Shown: positions 43,552-51,949 of the stretch, in pieces
How positions within the stretch are numbered: the first letter of the stretch is position 1
Layout: every line of letters begins with the position of its first letter
Made by a program: the position numbers and the translations under genes
The notes under the pieces: model-generated
The model's input: the letters and a program-made list of their open reading frames with translations, nothing else
The model's database searches: none
What the model was told of the DNA's origin: nothing
Origin: CAMDKS01 sp964402975
GTDB lineage: Bacteria > Bdellovibrionota_B > Oligoflexia > Oligoflexales > RGVZ01
DNA: 64,000 nt
NCBI GenBank assembly: GCA_964402975.1
Contig: CAYOEM010000004.1
Span: forward strand, 1-64,000
Direction of reading: 5' to 3'

Positions 43552-45167
43552 TACTTTGCCTTCTTCGACTGGACAGCGGCCGCGACAAATTCGCGAAACA
43601 GCGGGTGGGCCTTTGTCGGCCTACTTTTTAGCTCTGGGTGGAACTGACAGGCCACAAACCAAGGGTGGGATTTCATCTCCATAATCTCAACCAAATCACC
43701 ATTTGGGGAAAGGCCAGAAAACACAACTCCGGCGGCCTCGAACTTCGCACGATAATCATTATTGAATTCAAAACGATGGCGATGGCGCTCGCTGATCTCC
43801 GTGCTGCCGTACGCTTGATGTGCTTTGGATCCCTGAGCTAACATGCACGGATAAGCTCCTAGGCGCATGGTGCCGCCTTTAGCGGTCACGGCCTTCTGGC
43901 TGTCCATGAGGTGAATGATTTGATCTGGAGACTGTGGGTCAAATTCCTGACTGTGGGCTCTTGGTAGCTTAAGCGCATGCCGAGCAAACTCAATGGCAGC
44001 AACCTGCATACCAAGACAAATTCCGAAAAATGGCTTTCCGGATTCACGGGCAAACTTAATGGCCGTAATTTTGCCCTCAACGCCCCTTGAACCAAAGCCG
44101 CCAGGAACAAGGATTCCATCAAATCGTGACAACGTTTGAGTTACGTTAGCAGGAGTTATTTCATCGGCATCGATGTATTCAACGTCGACCTTGCAGCCGT
44201 TCGCAATGCCAGAGTGCACCAAACTTTCGTCGATTGATTTATAGCTATCGAAAACACCAACGTACTTGCCCACAACCGCAATCTTTGTGGTTACCGATGG
44301 GTGATCGAGATTGTGGACGATTCGCCGCCATGCCGCCAAATCGGGAGCGCCAGTCCAGATATTTAAGGTCTCGACAATCGCCTGATCAAACCCCTGATTA
44401 TTCATCAGTAGAGGAAGCCGATAAATACTATCTGCGTCCAGGGCCTCGAAAACTCGATCTTGTTTTACGTTACAAAATTGGGCAATTTTCTTGAGCTGCT
44501 CAGTTGGGATTTTACGATCACTCCGGCACACGAGCATATCTGGCTGCAAACCAATTTGACGCAAATCCCGGACGGAGTGCTGAGTCGGTTTGGTTTTTAG
44601 CTCTTTAGCAGCCGCGATGTACGGCACCAAAGTTAAATGAACGAGCATGCAGTTGCTATCACCGAGGTCATAACGAATCTGCCTAATCGCCTCAAGAAAT
44701 GGCAGGCTCTCGATGTCGCCCACCGTACCGCCGACTTCAATTATGGCAATATCTGCGCCTTCACTGGCTTTGAAAATAAACTCTTTGATCTGATCTGTAA
44801 TGTGTGGGATGACCTGAACTGTGCCGCCGAGGTAATCTCCGCGACGTTCCTTAGAAAGAACGGTGTCGTATACTTTTCCAGCTGAAAAGCTGTTGGCACG
44901 ACTGAGGGTGGCGTGAGTGAACCGTTCGTAGTGCCCAATATCAAGATCTGTCTCTGCACCATCGTCTGTTACAAAAACCTCTCCATGCTGATGCGGGCTC
45001 ATGGTGCCCGGGTCGATATTAATATAAGGGTCAGCCTTAGTTAATATAACCTTTAGGCCTCGTGTCTCCAAAAGTGCGCCAGCTGTTGCCGCCACGATAC
45101 CCTTGCCCAAAGACGACACTACACCGCCGGTCACAAAAATGTATTTCGTACGCTGTTTTGCACGCAT
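43551..45167 (-). CDS. pyrG: CTP synthase
   Basis: This 538-residue enzyme aminates UTP to CTP using glutamine. The synthetase domain begins YIFVTGGVVSSLGKG with the ATP loop, and ADPYINIDPGTMSPHQHGEV and EVGGTVGDIES follow. The C-terminal class I glutaminase domain has the nucleophile in FFGICLGMQ and the His/Glu pair in VACQFHPELKSRP. It leads the minus-strand unit pyrG-kdsD-lptC-lptA-lptB-rpoN-rapZ; CTP is needed for CMP-Kdo. Confidence 0.98.
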   Translation of the reverse strand: MRAKQRTKYIFVTGGVVSSLGKGIVAATAGALLETRGLKVILTKADPYINIDPGTMSPHQHGEVFVTDDGAETDLDIGHYERFTHATLSRANSFSAGKVYDTVLSKERRGDYLGGTVQVIPHITDQIKEFIFKASEGADIAIIEVGGTVGDIESLPFLEAIRQIRYDLGDSNCMLVHLTLVPYIAAAKELKTKPTQHSVRDLRQIGLQPDMLVCRSDRKIPTEQLKKIAQFCNVKQDRVFEALDADSIYRLPLLMNNQGFDQAIVETLNIWTGAPDLAAWRRIVHNLDHPSVTTKIAVVGKYVGVFDSYKSIDESLVHSGIANGCKVDVEYIDADEITPANVTQTLSRFDGILVPGGFGSRGVEGKITAIKFARESGKPFFGICLGMQVAAIEFARHALKLPRAHSQEFDPQSPDQIIHLMDSQKAVTAKGGTMRLGAYPCMLAQGSKAHQAYGSTEISERHRHRFEFNNDYRAKFEAAGVVFSGLSPNGDLVEIMEMKSHPWFVACQFHPELKSRPTKAHPLFREFVAAAVQSKKAK

Positions 45168-45287
45168 CTTGCTGTCCGGATAAATCTAAAAGTCGATTTC
45201 TTTGGGGCGGGAGACCTTTGTTGACCCGAGCTCGGGAAATATCCCTACGCTGGACCTAAATCCTATAGAAAAAGTCATTCCGCGGTC

Positions 45288-45312
45288 AATAAAAATGCGC
45301 CCTAAGGGCGCA
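45288..45312 (-). terminator. rho-independent terminator
   Basis: On the minus strand TGCGCCC-TTA-GGGCGCA is followed by TTTTTATT. It lies about 35 bases after the stop of the M50 protease gene. Confidence 0.85.
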
Positions 45313-45347
45313 CTATATAAAGATGGGCTTCTTGGGGTTGTCCATGC

Positions 45348-46025
45348 CTATAGCAGCGCCGATATGATCGGGGACGCTAAAGCATCCATAAAACTGACAT
45401 AAAAGGCCGTGAGTCCACTAATCCAATTCAAACCGCCCATCGACGCTAGAACTAAAATGATGACAAAACCCCATGGGGCTACAGCCATCTCATAACGCTC
45501 CCACAAACTCCTATCCATGAAGGCGCGCATGATCGTAGCTCCGTCCAGGGGTGGCAAGGGAAGCAGGTTAAGGAACGCCAAGATGCCGTTGACATAAATC
45601 ATGGCACCAACCACACCCATCAATGGGGCAAGAAAGCTACCCTTTGCAAAAATGGACCAATCAAGTTGCGCGTTTAAACGAAAAATAATTAGACAAATAA
45701 AGCTCAACAAAAGATTTGCCACTGGCCCAGCCGCCGCCGTCAACACAACGTCGCGGGTCGGATTTCTAAAATTTCTCTCGTCGTAGGGCACTGGCTTTGC
45801 CCATCCGATGAATGGGGCGCCCATAATGGAGCAAACGAGGGGAAGCGCAACGGTCCCAAGCATATCCATATGCACGGTCGGATTAAGACTCAATCGACCT
45901 TCGCGCTTGGCTGAGTCATCTCCAAAACTATGGGACGCGAATGCGTGGGCGGCCTCGTGGAACGTCAACGCAAACAACATGGCGAGAAAATATGTTAGAG
46001 CTTGGGTCAAATCGGTAATAGACAT
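45348..46025 (-). CDS. site-2-type (M50) membrane metalloprotease
   Basis: This 225-residue protein is a short member of the S2P/M50 intramembrane protease family. The zinc motif is HEAAH in LTFHEAAHAFASHSFGD, near the N-terminus within a membrane helix, and the second conserved motif is NLLPLPPLDG. Four to six helices are visible, with no PDZ domain. Such short homologues occur widely with unknown substrates. A terminator follows it at 45288. Confidence 0.9.
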   Translation of the reverse strand: MSITDLTQALTYFLAMLFALTFHEAAHAFASHSFGDDSAKREGRLSLNPTVHMDMLGTVALPLVCSIMGAPFIGWAKPVPYDERNFRNPTRDVVLTAAAGPVANLLLSFICLIIFRLNAQLDWSIFAKGSFLAPLMGVVGAMIYVNGILAFLNLLPLPPLDGATIMRAFMDRSLWERYEMAVAPWGFVIILVLASMGGLNWISGLTAFYVSFMDALASPIISALL

Positions 46026-46141
46026 AAAAACCCTAATCCGATGGGACGTTTACCGAAGAATAACTTCGCGGCCGGGCCGTCCCGTGATTTTTAAACGATT
46101 AGTGGATTATAGGCCAATACCGCATTTTTGGTAGAATAAAG

Positions 46142-47329
46142 ATGATGTCCATTTATTTTAGTCGACCTTTCGCGGGGCTTATGGCTTCACTCATCAGACA
46201 CAAAAACGCTTTGGCCATGCTGGTTGTGGCAGCTAATATCGCTCTAGGTTTGGCTGGTTGTAAATTTGCGGCTGCCCCCAAGGCGCCACGTCGCGCGGGA
46301 GCTAATGATTCGATCATTATCCCGGAGTCGGTTACATTTGAGCGTTCCTTGGATAGACTTTCCATAAATTTGAACTTTGAGACTCGTGTCGCGGCTAATT
46401 GCAAGTTTGGTTTTTTTGCCACGTCATCAGATAAAAAATCTATATCTACCTACACGCCTTGTGCGGGCCGGTCTGCGACCAAGTTCAACGAAACCGTGTC
46501 GAGTTTGCCCAAAGATCAAACCGTGACGATCGTTATTATGTCTTGGGCTTCTAAAGATGATGAAAAAACGGCGAAAGGGATGATCATAGCGGAAACCCCC
46601 CCTAATGCAGATCGCGACGCGATAAATATTTTTTCTGTCGACCTAGGCGGGGGGCGACTGGAATTGTCGGCAATCGCCGGAGCTGAGCGCCCCAGCTCGT
46701 CACTCTCGGCAGCCTTATCAAAAGTGCAAACTCCCTCGTGCAATATTAACAACGTTCCCCCGTCGTTTCCCGCCTCCAGAAAATCCAATCAGATTCTTAG
46801 CGTAACTAGTCGTGGGTTCATCAATGCCAGTGCTACGACAATCTCAAACTCTACCGTGGCCGGCTCTTTTGCTGCCACGCAGCGGCAAAGCACGGAATGG
46901 AGCATCACGGCGCGGACATCGAGCGGCTATGGTCAACTAAGGTTTGCAAAACCAACTCTTCTAAAGTCGGTCACGTTCGCGGGTCGAGACCAAGCGCCTG
47001 CAGATGACGACTTTTTAGAGGATGTCGACCCTCCGGCGTTAAAATTAACCGCCTCACAAACATTTGTTGCCTCCTGGGCCATGGATGGTGATTCTAAAAA
47101 CTCGATGGTAACACTATCGATCTCACCAGCTGCCGCCTTTAAAGGAGTCACATGCACCGCGCCTGCATCGTCAGGGAAAATCACCGTGCCGGCAACAATC
47201 GTGGCCCAGTTACCCCAAAATGAGCGACTTTGGGTTTCGTTGCGGCTTGACTCGTGGCAAGCCTTTGACGACGCTCGTTGGCTCGTGCGGGCTAGCGACT
47301 GGAAGTCGCTCGGCGCGCAGAGATTGTGA
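46142..47329 (+). CDS. hypothetical lipoprotein
   Basis: This 395-residue protein has a lipoprotein signal ending in the lipobox LAGC (Cys about residue 40 from ATG 46142; ATG 46181 would give a more usual signal of 26 residues). The mature part is Ser/Thr/Ala-rich with beta-strand character and several spaced Cys pairs; no family is recognised. It is probably anchored in the outer or inner membrane. It overlaps the 3' end of the convergent oxidoreductase gene by 38 bases. Confidence 0.6.
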   Translation: MMSIYFSRPFAGLMASLIRHKNALAMLVVAANIALGLAGCKFAAAPKAPRRAGANDSIIIPESVTFERSLDRLSINLNFETRVAANCKFGFFATSSDKKSISTYTPCAGRSATKFNETVSSLPKDQTVTIVIMSWASKDDEKTAKGMIIAETPPNADRDAINIFSVDLGGGRLELSAIAGAERPSSSLSAALSKVQTPSCNINNVPPSFPASRKSNQILSVTSRGFINASATTISNSTVAGSFAATQRQSTEWSITARTSSGYGQLRFAKPTLLKSVTFAGRDQAPADDDFLEDVDPPALKLTASQTFVASWAMDGDSKNSMVTLSISPAAAFKGVTCTAPASSGKITVPATIVAQLPQNERLWVSLRLDSWQAFDDARWLVRASDWKSLGAQRL

Positions 47330-48404
47330 CGGACTCCAATACTCGACTAACGACGTTCCTCGATAATAGCCAACATAAAGTAATGCCACTTTTATAAAAC
47401 CCGGTGCTGACCCAAATATTTGCGCGAGGCTCCGCGCAAGCAACAAAAGGATCTCGTTTGCGGGTTCTGACCCGAACGCCCCAAGATGGTCTAATACTTG
47501 TTGAATCGGAATTATGACGCCCCAACTTTGTTAGTAATTTTTTTCCTGCATCAATCTGCTCGGCGACAGTTGGTGGCTTGGTTGAAGACATGTCTCTTGT
47601 TAAAGAGCGAGCGAGCTCACTCGTAGATCCCCAATGAATATTTTCCCCAAATGAAATGACTCCGGATGTTCCTTTGACCTCACAAGACTCGTTTCGCTCG
47701 CTCTTCGCCTTGAAGGTCGACCCAGGTACCGCGAACATGGGGCCCAACACTTCAGATCCATTGCCAGCAATAAGGTTCGCCGTCCCAGCACCAGCACATA
47801 TCACCGTACATCGGGCCGTCATCGTTTGAGCGGACTTGAGTCGAAGCTCTGAGTAACCTTCTGCTGGTTTAATTTTTAAAACACGGTCTCGGGTTATTAC
47901 AACGCCTAGACGCTTGCTGGCCTCAACCAAAATGTCCAACAGATATTGTGGATCAATCCAAAAATCTGCGGGATAGAATGCGCTTGCGAATTGGCCTTTA
48001 GTGGTAAAGTCGATCTTTACGTTTTTAAGGCCAATGAAATCGCTGCGATAAATTCTACCGAAATCTTTTCTAAAATCTGCCGCCGTCGTAAATGCTTCTG
48101 CTACGCCTAGGCGCCAAGCGCTGGCCGGCCTTTCAGCGCCGACTAATGATTCAAGACCTTGTAGCCATTTATTAAAACCCAGGTGGCCATCAATTTTCTT
48201 TGAAAAAAGCTCTGAGTCGGCCTCGAAAATCCCTTTGATCGTGGCAATCCCGTGAGCTGCCTTCGACGCCTCTAGGGCATCGGCGTCATCGTGAATTATT
48301 TCGACGTTAACCATCCCAGATTGGGCCAACTCGACGGCGAGGCTTAGGCCAGCAAATCCCCGGCCAATCACCACCACATCTCGAATATTCTTTGTATCTG
48401 TCAT
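47292..48404 (-). CDS. FAD-dependent oxidoreductase (DAO family)
   Basis: This 370-residue flavoprotein starts with a dinucleotide motif VVVIGRGFAGLSLAVELAQSG, then GIATIKGIFEADSELFSKK, and later the second FAD-binding strand CTVICAGAGTANLI. The DAO/ThiO-like layout suggests oxidation of an amine or amino acid. The C-terminal IWVSTGFYKSGITLCW resembles the GFGxHG-type end of the family. It overlaps the upstream beta-lactamase-like gene by four bases. The substrate is unknown. Confidence 0.8.
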   Translation of the reverse strand: MTDTKNIRDVVVIGRGFAGLSLAVELAQSGMVNVEIIHDDADALEASKAAHGIATIKGIFEADSELFSKKIDGHLGFNKWLQGLESLVGAERPASAWRLGVAEAFTTAADFRKDFGRIYRSDFIGLKNVKIDFTTKGQFASAFYPADFWIDPQYLLDILVEASKRLGVVITRDRVLKIKPAEGYSELRLKSAQTMTARCTVICAGAGTANLIAGNGSEVLGPMFAVPGSTFKAKSERNESCEVKGTSGVISFGENIHWGSTSELARSLTRDMSSTKPPTVAEQIDAGKKLLTKLGRHNSDSTSIRPSWGVRVRTRKRDPFVACAEPRANIWVSTGFYKSGITLCWLLSRNVVSRVLESVTISARRATSSR

Positions 48405-49453
48405 GAATCCATATTAGCTTGAAGAATGTCCCAGAGCCCGGCGAAGACTTTCGATCTCATATCCCTGATCGCCGCGGTTGGAATACGGCCTGAGATCACT
48501 CTATTTGTTAACACCACGGAAAATGTTAGTGACTTTGGATCAACCCAGAATGCGGTGCCGGTGAATCCCAGATGGCCGCACCCTCGTCCCGAGGCGAACG
48601 TTTTTGAGCTCACATCACGACCTTTCCGCCAACCAAGTAGGGAATCTCCTGGGGAGTCGCTTCGATGAAAATTTTCCATGATAATCTTGTTGCCCACGTC
48701 GCTTCGCCACAGCTTTTGCAAAAACTCGCAAACAGCCGGCCCTGAGCCAAAAAGCCCGGTATGGCCCGTAAAACCGCCCATGGCCCAGGCGTTTTCATCG
48801 TGGACTTCAGCAACCAGCTCTCGCCCCCTGACGGGACAAAATGCCGTTGGCACCGCCCGGCGCGCATCAATCATAACCGAGCTTCCGAGATCCGAATGAC
48901 CGCGGAATCCGATTGAATGGGCGAAGTCAGCCCACTCGTCACTTAATTTTCGTTCCAAACTTTTTTCAATCAGGCGTCCGAGGATCATAAATCCAATATC
49001 ACTATATAGATCTGCATGATTTTTAGAGGGACTTGGGTCGTCGAACCTGCCTCCAAGTGCGCGTTGTAAGGACTCTGATAGTGATTGCCTATGGCCATCA
49101 CACTCCACATAAAAATTTCGCCACGCTGGAAGTCCCGTTTCGTGCCGAAGGATCTGCTCCAAAGTGAGATTGGAAACATACTTACCAAATTCCGCGCAGG
49201 CCCTTGCGCCGAATAACTCGAGAAGGGTTGTGTCAGCCGCCGATCGGCCATGTCGCAATAATCGCGCAAGGGCGAGGGGCGTTGTCACCAGAGCCTTGGT
49301 CACGCTTGAGAGGTCGAAAATGTTGCGACCATCTGCGGTTAACTCGCGCTGATACAAAACATCAGATCGATTTAAAAAACCACAGGCCACATACACGTGG
49401 GTGTATAGGCCTGAGGATTGAAACGAGCGTATAAGGGATTCTACGTTATCCAA
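48401..49453 (-). CDS. serine beta-lactamase/DD-peptidase-like protein
   Basis: This 350-residue protein belongs to the class C beta-lactamase/esterase/DD-peptidase superfamily. The nucleophile motif is SSVTK (S-x-x-K), the second motif is YSDIG (Y-S-D in place of Y-x-N), and HLGFTG near the C-terminus corresponds to the third motif. It has no signal peptide, so a cytosolic esterase or amide hydrolase is more likely than an antibiotic-resistance enzyme. Translation probably starts at the TTG at 49453, inside the gyrA end. Confidence 0.8.
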   Translation of the reverse strand: MDNVESLIRSFQSSGLYTHVYVACGFLNRSDVLYQRELTADGRNIFDLSSVTKALVTTPLALARLLRHGRSAADTTLLELFGARACAEFGKYVSNLTLEQILRHETGLPAWRNFYVECDGHRQSLSESLQRALGGRFDDPSPSKNHADLYSDIGFMILGRLIEKSLERKLSDEWADFAHSIGFRGHSDLGSSVMIDARRAVPTAFCPVRGRELVAEVHDENAWAMGGFTGHTGLFGSGPAVCEFLQKLWRSDVGNKIIMENFHRSDSPGDSLLGWRKGRDVSSKTFASGRGCGHLGFTGTAFWVDPKSLTFSVVLTNRVISGRIPTAAIRDMRSKVFAGLWDILQANMDS

Positions 49454-51896
49454 CTTCCTCGCCTTCGAATTTTATGACCTTACAAACACCTATGACTTTT
49501 TCGCCCTCATCGACATTAATGAGGCGAACACCTTGTGTGTGTCGGCTGATCACGCCCAGCTCTTCCACGCTGAATCTAACAATCTTACCGCCAGTGGTCA
49601 TCAACATGACATCATCCGTGTCAGCAACCTGAACGATGCTTACCACAAGCCCATTACGTTCACTTAATTTAATGGTGTAGATGCCTTTTCCACCACGCGT
49701 CTGTTGACGATACTCGTCCAAAGGACTGCGTTTTCCGTAACCATTTTCGCAAACCGTCAGTATAGTTGACTCAGCATCGATCACTTCAAGGCCTATGACG
49801 TTGTCGTCCTCCTCGCCAAATCGAATTCCAGTCACGCCGCGAGCGCTTCGGCCCATGGGTCTGATTTCGTCCTCATTAAATCGGATGGCTTTTCCTTGCT
49901 TTGTCGCCATAACGACATCGTTTTTGCCGTTTGAGATGGCGCAACCAATGAGCGAGTCGTTATCTTCCAACTTAAGACCGATAATTCCGGTTGCCCTAAT
50001 GTTATCGTAGGCCATCAGCTCCGTTTTCTTGACATACCCTTGAGCTGTGGCGCTGATGACAAATTTTCCTTCCGAAAACTCTTTGACTGGCAGAACGCTT
50101 ACAACTTTTTCGCCCTCTTCTAGTTTGATGAGATTGGCGAAATGCTTGCCCTTACTGCGCAGCGGAAGTTCTGGCACCTGATACACCTTAATGTCGTATA
50201 CACGGCCTTTATTAGTGAAGCATAACAGCGACTGATGGTTAGACGAGATGAAGAGGCTTTTCACCATGTCCTCTTCCTTCGTCAGCATGCCGCTCTTACC
50301 TTTACCGCCGCGCTTTTGCGCTCTGATCTCTACAATTGGTGTGCGTTTTATATAGCCCGCCTGTGAAATGGTGACGGCCACCTCTTCATCTGCAACCAGA
50401 CTCTCCATAGTAAGTTCGTCTGCCGCATCGGCGATGATTTCGGTTTTCCGTTCATCAGCAAAGCGCTCTCTTAGGTCCTTGAAGTCATCCGTGATGATTT
50501 TGGTAACTCTCGCAGGAGTTGCAAGGATATCTTGCAAATCAGCTATCAACGCCATCGTCTCGTTATATTCAGCAATAATTTTGTCCCGCTCAAGTCCGGT
50601 AAGCTTGGCGAGGCGCATCTCGAGAATTGCTTTGGCCTGCGTGTCAGACAGCTTAAATCGCGCCACCAAATCTTGATGAGCGGTCTCTGTGTTTGTAGCG
50701 CCCCGAATGGTTCGAACCACTTCATCAATGTTTTCGACAGCGATTTTTAAACCAAGAAGTATGTGCCCCTTGGCCTCGGCTTGTCTTAATTCGTAAGCCG
50801 TCCTTCTAACAACAACTTCCCGGCGGTGTAGATAGAATTGCTCAAGCATCTGCTTGAGATTAAGAACCTTCGGCGCGCCATTCACTAGCGCCACAGCGTT
50901 CACACCGAAGCTTGTCTGCATAGGTGTCAGCTTGTACAGGTTATTGAGGATGATGTCGGGGATCTCGCCCTTTTTCAATTCGATAACAACGCGTATTTCG
51001 TCTTCAGCAGATTCATCCCGCAGATCCGTAATGCCTTCAATTTTCTTTTCACGAACTAAGTCCGCTATACGCTCGATCAAGCGCGCCTTGTTGACTTGGT
51101 AGGGTATTTCCGTGACGACGATCTGCTCTTTGCCTTGAGATTTAGGCACAGGCTCCACAATTGACCTAGCACGCATGACTACGGATCCGCGGCCCGTCAT
51201 AAACGCTTCGCGAATACCGGCTACACCAACAATTTGTCCGCGAGTTGGAAAATCTGGGCCCTTGACGTAAGTCATGAGCTCTTCAATTCTCATGGAGGGG
51301 TTTTCGATTAGAGCGAGAAGAGCGTCGAGAACCTCGCCCAGGTTATGCGGAGGAATATTTGTCGCCATACCGACGGCGATACCAGAGGCGCCATTTACAA
51401 GAAGCTGCGGCAGCCTAGTTGGCAAAACAAGAGGCTCTTCTTCCTTGTTATCGTAGTTTGGTCCGAAATCTACTGTTTCTTTTTCGATGTCAGTAAGGAG
51501 AAGCTCTGCGACTTCCTCTAAACGACACTCCGTATAACGCATGGCCGCTGCGGAATCCCCGTCGATAGACCCGAAATTTCCTTGACCGTCGACGAGCGTG
51601 TAGCGCATCGCAAAATTTTGAGCGAGCCGAACGAGAGCCTCGTATACGGAACTGTCGCCGTGAGGATGGTATCGGCCGATAACCTCTCCTACAACACGGG
51701 CACTCTTTAGATAGGGTCGGTTATGATAATTTTTTAAATTATGCATCGCAAAAAGGATGCGGCGATGCACTGGCTTTAAACCATCTCTTACATCTGGCAG
51801 GGCTCGGGACACGATGACGGACATCGAGTAATCGAGAAACGCTGTGCGCATTTCCTCTTCTATTTTGATCGGTATAACACTGTTTGCGGGTTCCAT
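49446..51896 (-). CDS. gyrA: DNA gyrase subunit A
   Basis: This 816-residue subunit cuts and rejoins DNA for negative supercoiling. The catalytic tyrosine is Y121 in AAMRYTE, and the quinolone-pocket residues are S82, S83 and E86. The C-terminal beta-pinwheel has the GyrA-box QKRGGKG and a second QTRGGKG. It is the last of dnaA-dnaN-gyrB-gyrA, 53 bases after gyrB, and overlaps the downstream gene by eight bases. Confidence 0.98.
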   Translation of the reverse strand: MEPANSVIPIKIEEEMRTAFLDYSMSVIVSRALPDVRDGLKPVHRRILFAMHNLKNYHNRPYLKSARVVGEVIGRYHPHGDSSVYEALVRLAQNFAMRYTLVDGQGNFGSIDGDSAAAMRYTECRLEEVAELLLTDIEKETVDFGPNYDNKEEEPLVLPTRLPQLLVNGASGIAVGMATNIPPHNLGEVLDALLALIENPSMRIEELMTYVKGPDFPTRGQIVGVAGIREAFMTGRGSVVMRARSIVEPVPKSQGKEQIVVTEIPYQVNKARLIERIADLVREKKIEGITDLRDESAEDEIRVVIELKKGEIPDIILNNLYKLTPMQTSFGVNAVALVNGAPKVLNLKQMLEQFYLHRREVVVRRTAYELRQAEAKGHILLGLKIAVENIDEVVRTIRGATNTETAHQDLVARFKLSDTQAKAILEMRLAKLTGLERDKIIAEYNETMALIADLQDILATPARVTKIITDDFKDLRERFADERKTEIIADAADELTMESLVADEEVAVTISQAGYIKRTPIVEIRAQKRGGKGKSGMLTKEEDMVKSLFISSNHQSLLCFTNKGRVYDIKVYQVPELPLRSKGKHFANLIKLEEGEKVVSVLPVKEFSEGKFVISATAQGYVKKTELMAYDNIRATGIIGLKLEDNDSLIGCAISNGKNDVVMATKQGKAIRFNEDEIRPMGRSARGVTGIRFGEEDDNVIGLEVIDAESTILTVCENGYGKRSPLDEYRQQTRGGKGIYTIKLSERNGLVVSIVQVADTDDVMLMTTGGKIVRFSVEELGVISRHTQGVRLINVDEGEKVIGVCKVIKFEGEEVG

Positions 51897-51949
51897 TTCA
51901 ACATCCTTACTTCTGTCATTACAGCGTCACTAAAACTCAGCGGTTACGA

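Noticed and set aside
48401..49453. Antibiotic-resistance beta-lactamase
   Set aside because: No signal peptide and a changed second motif (YSD) argue for another hydrolase function.
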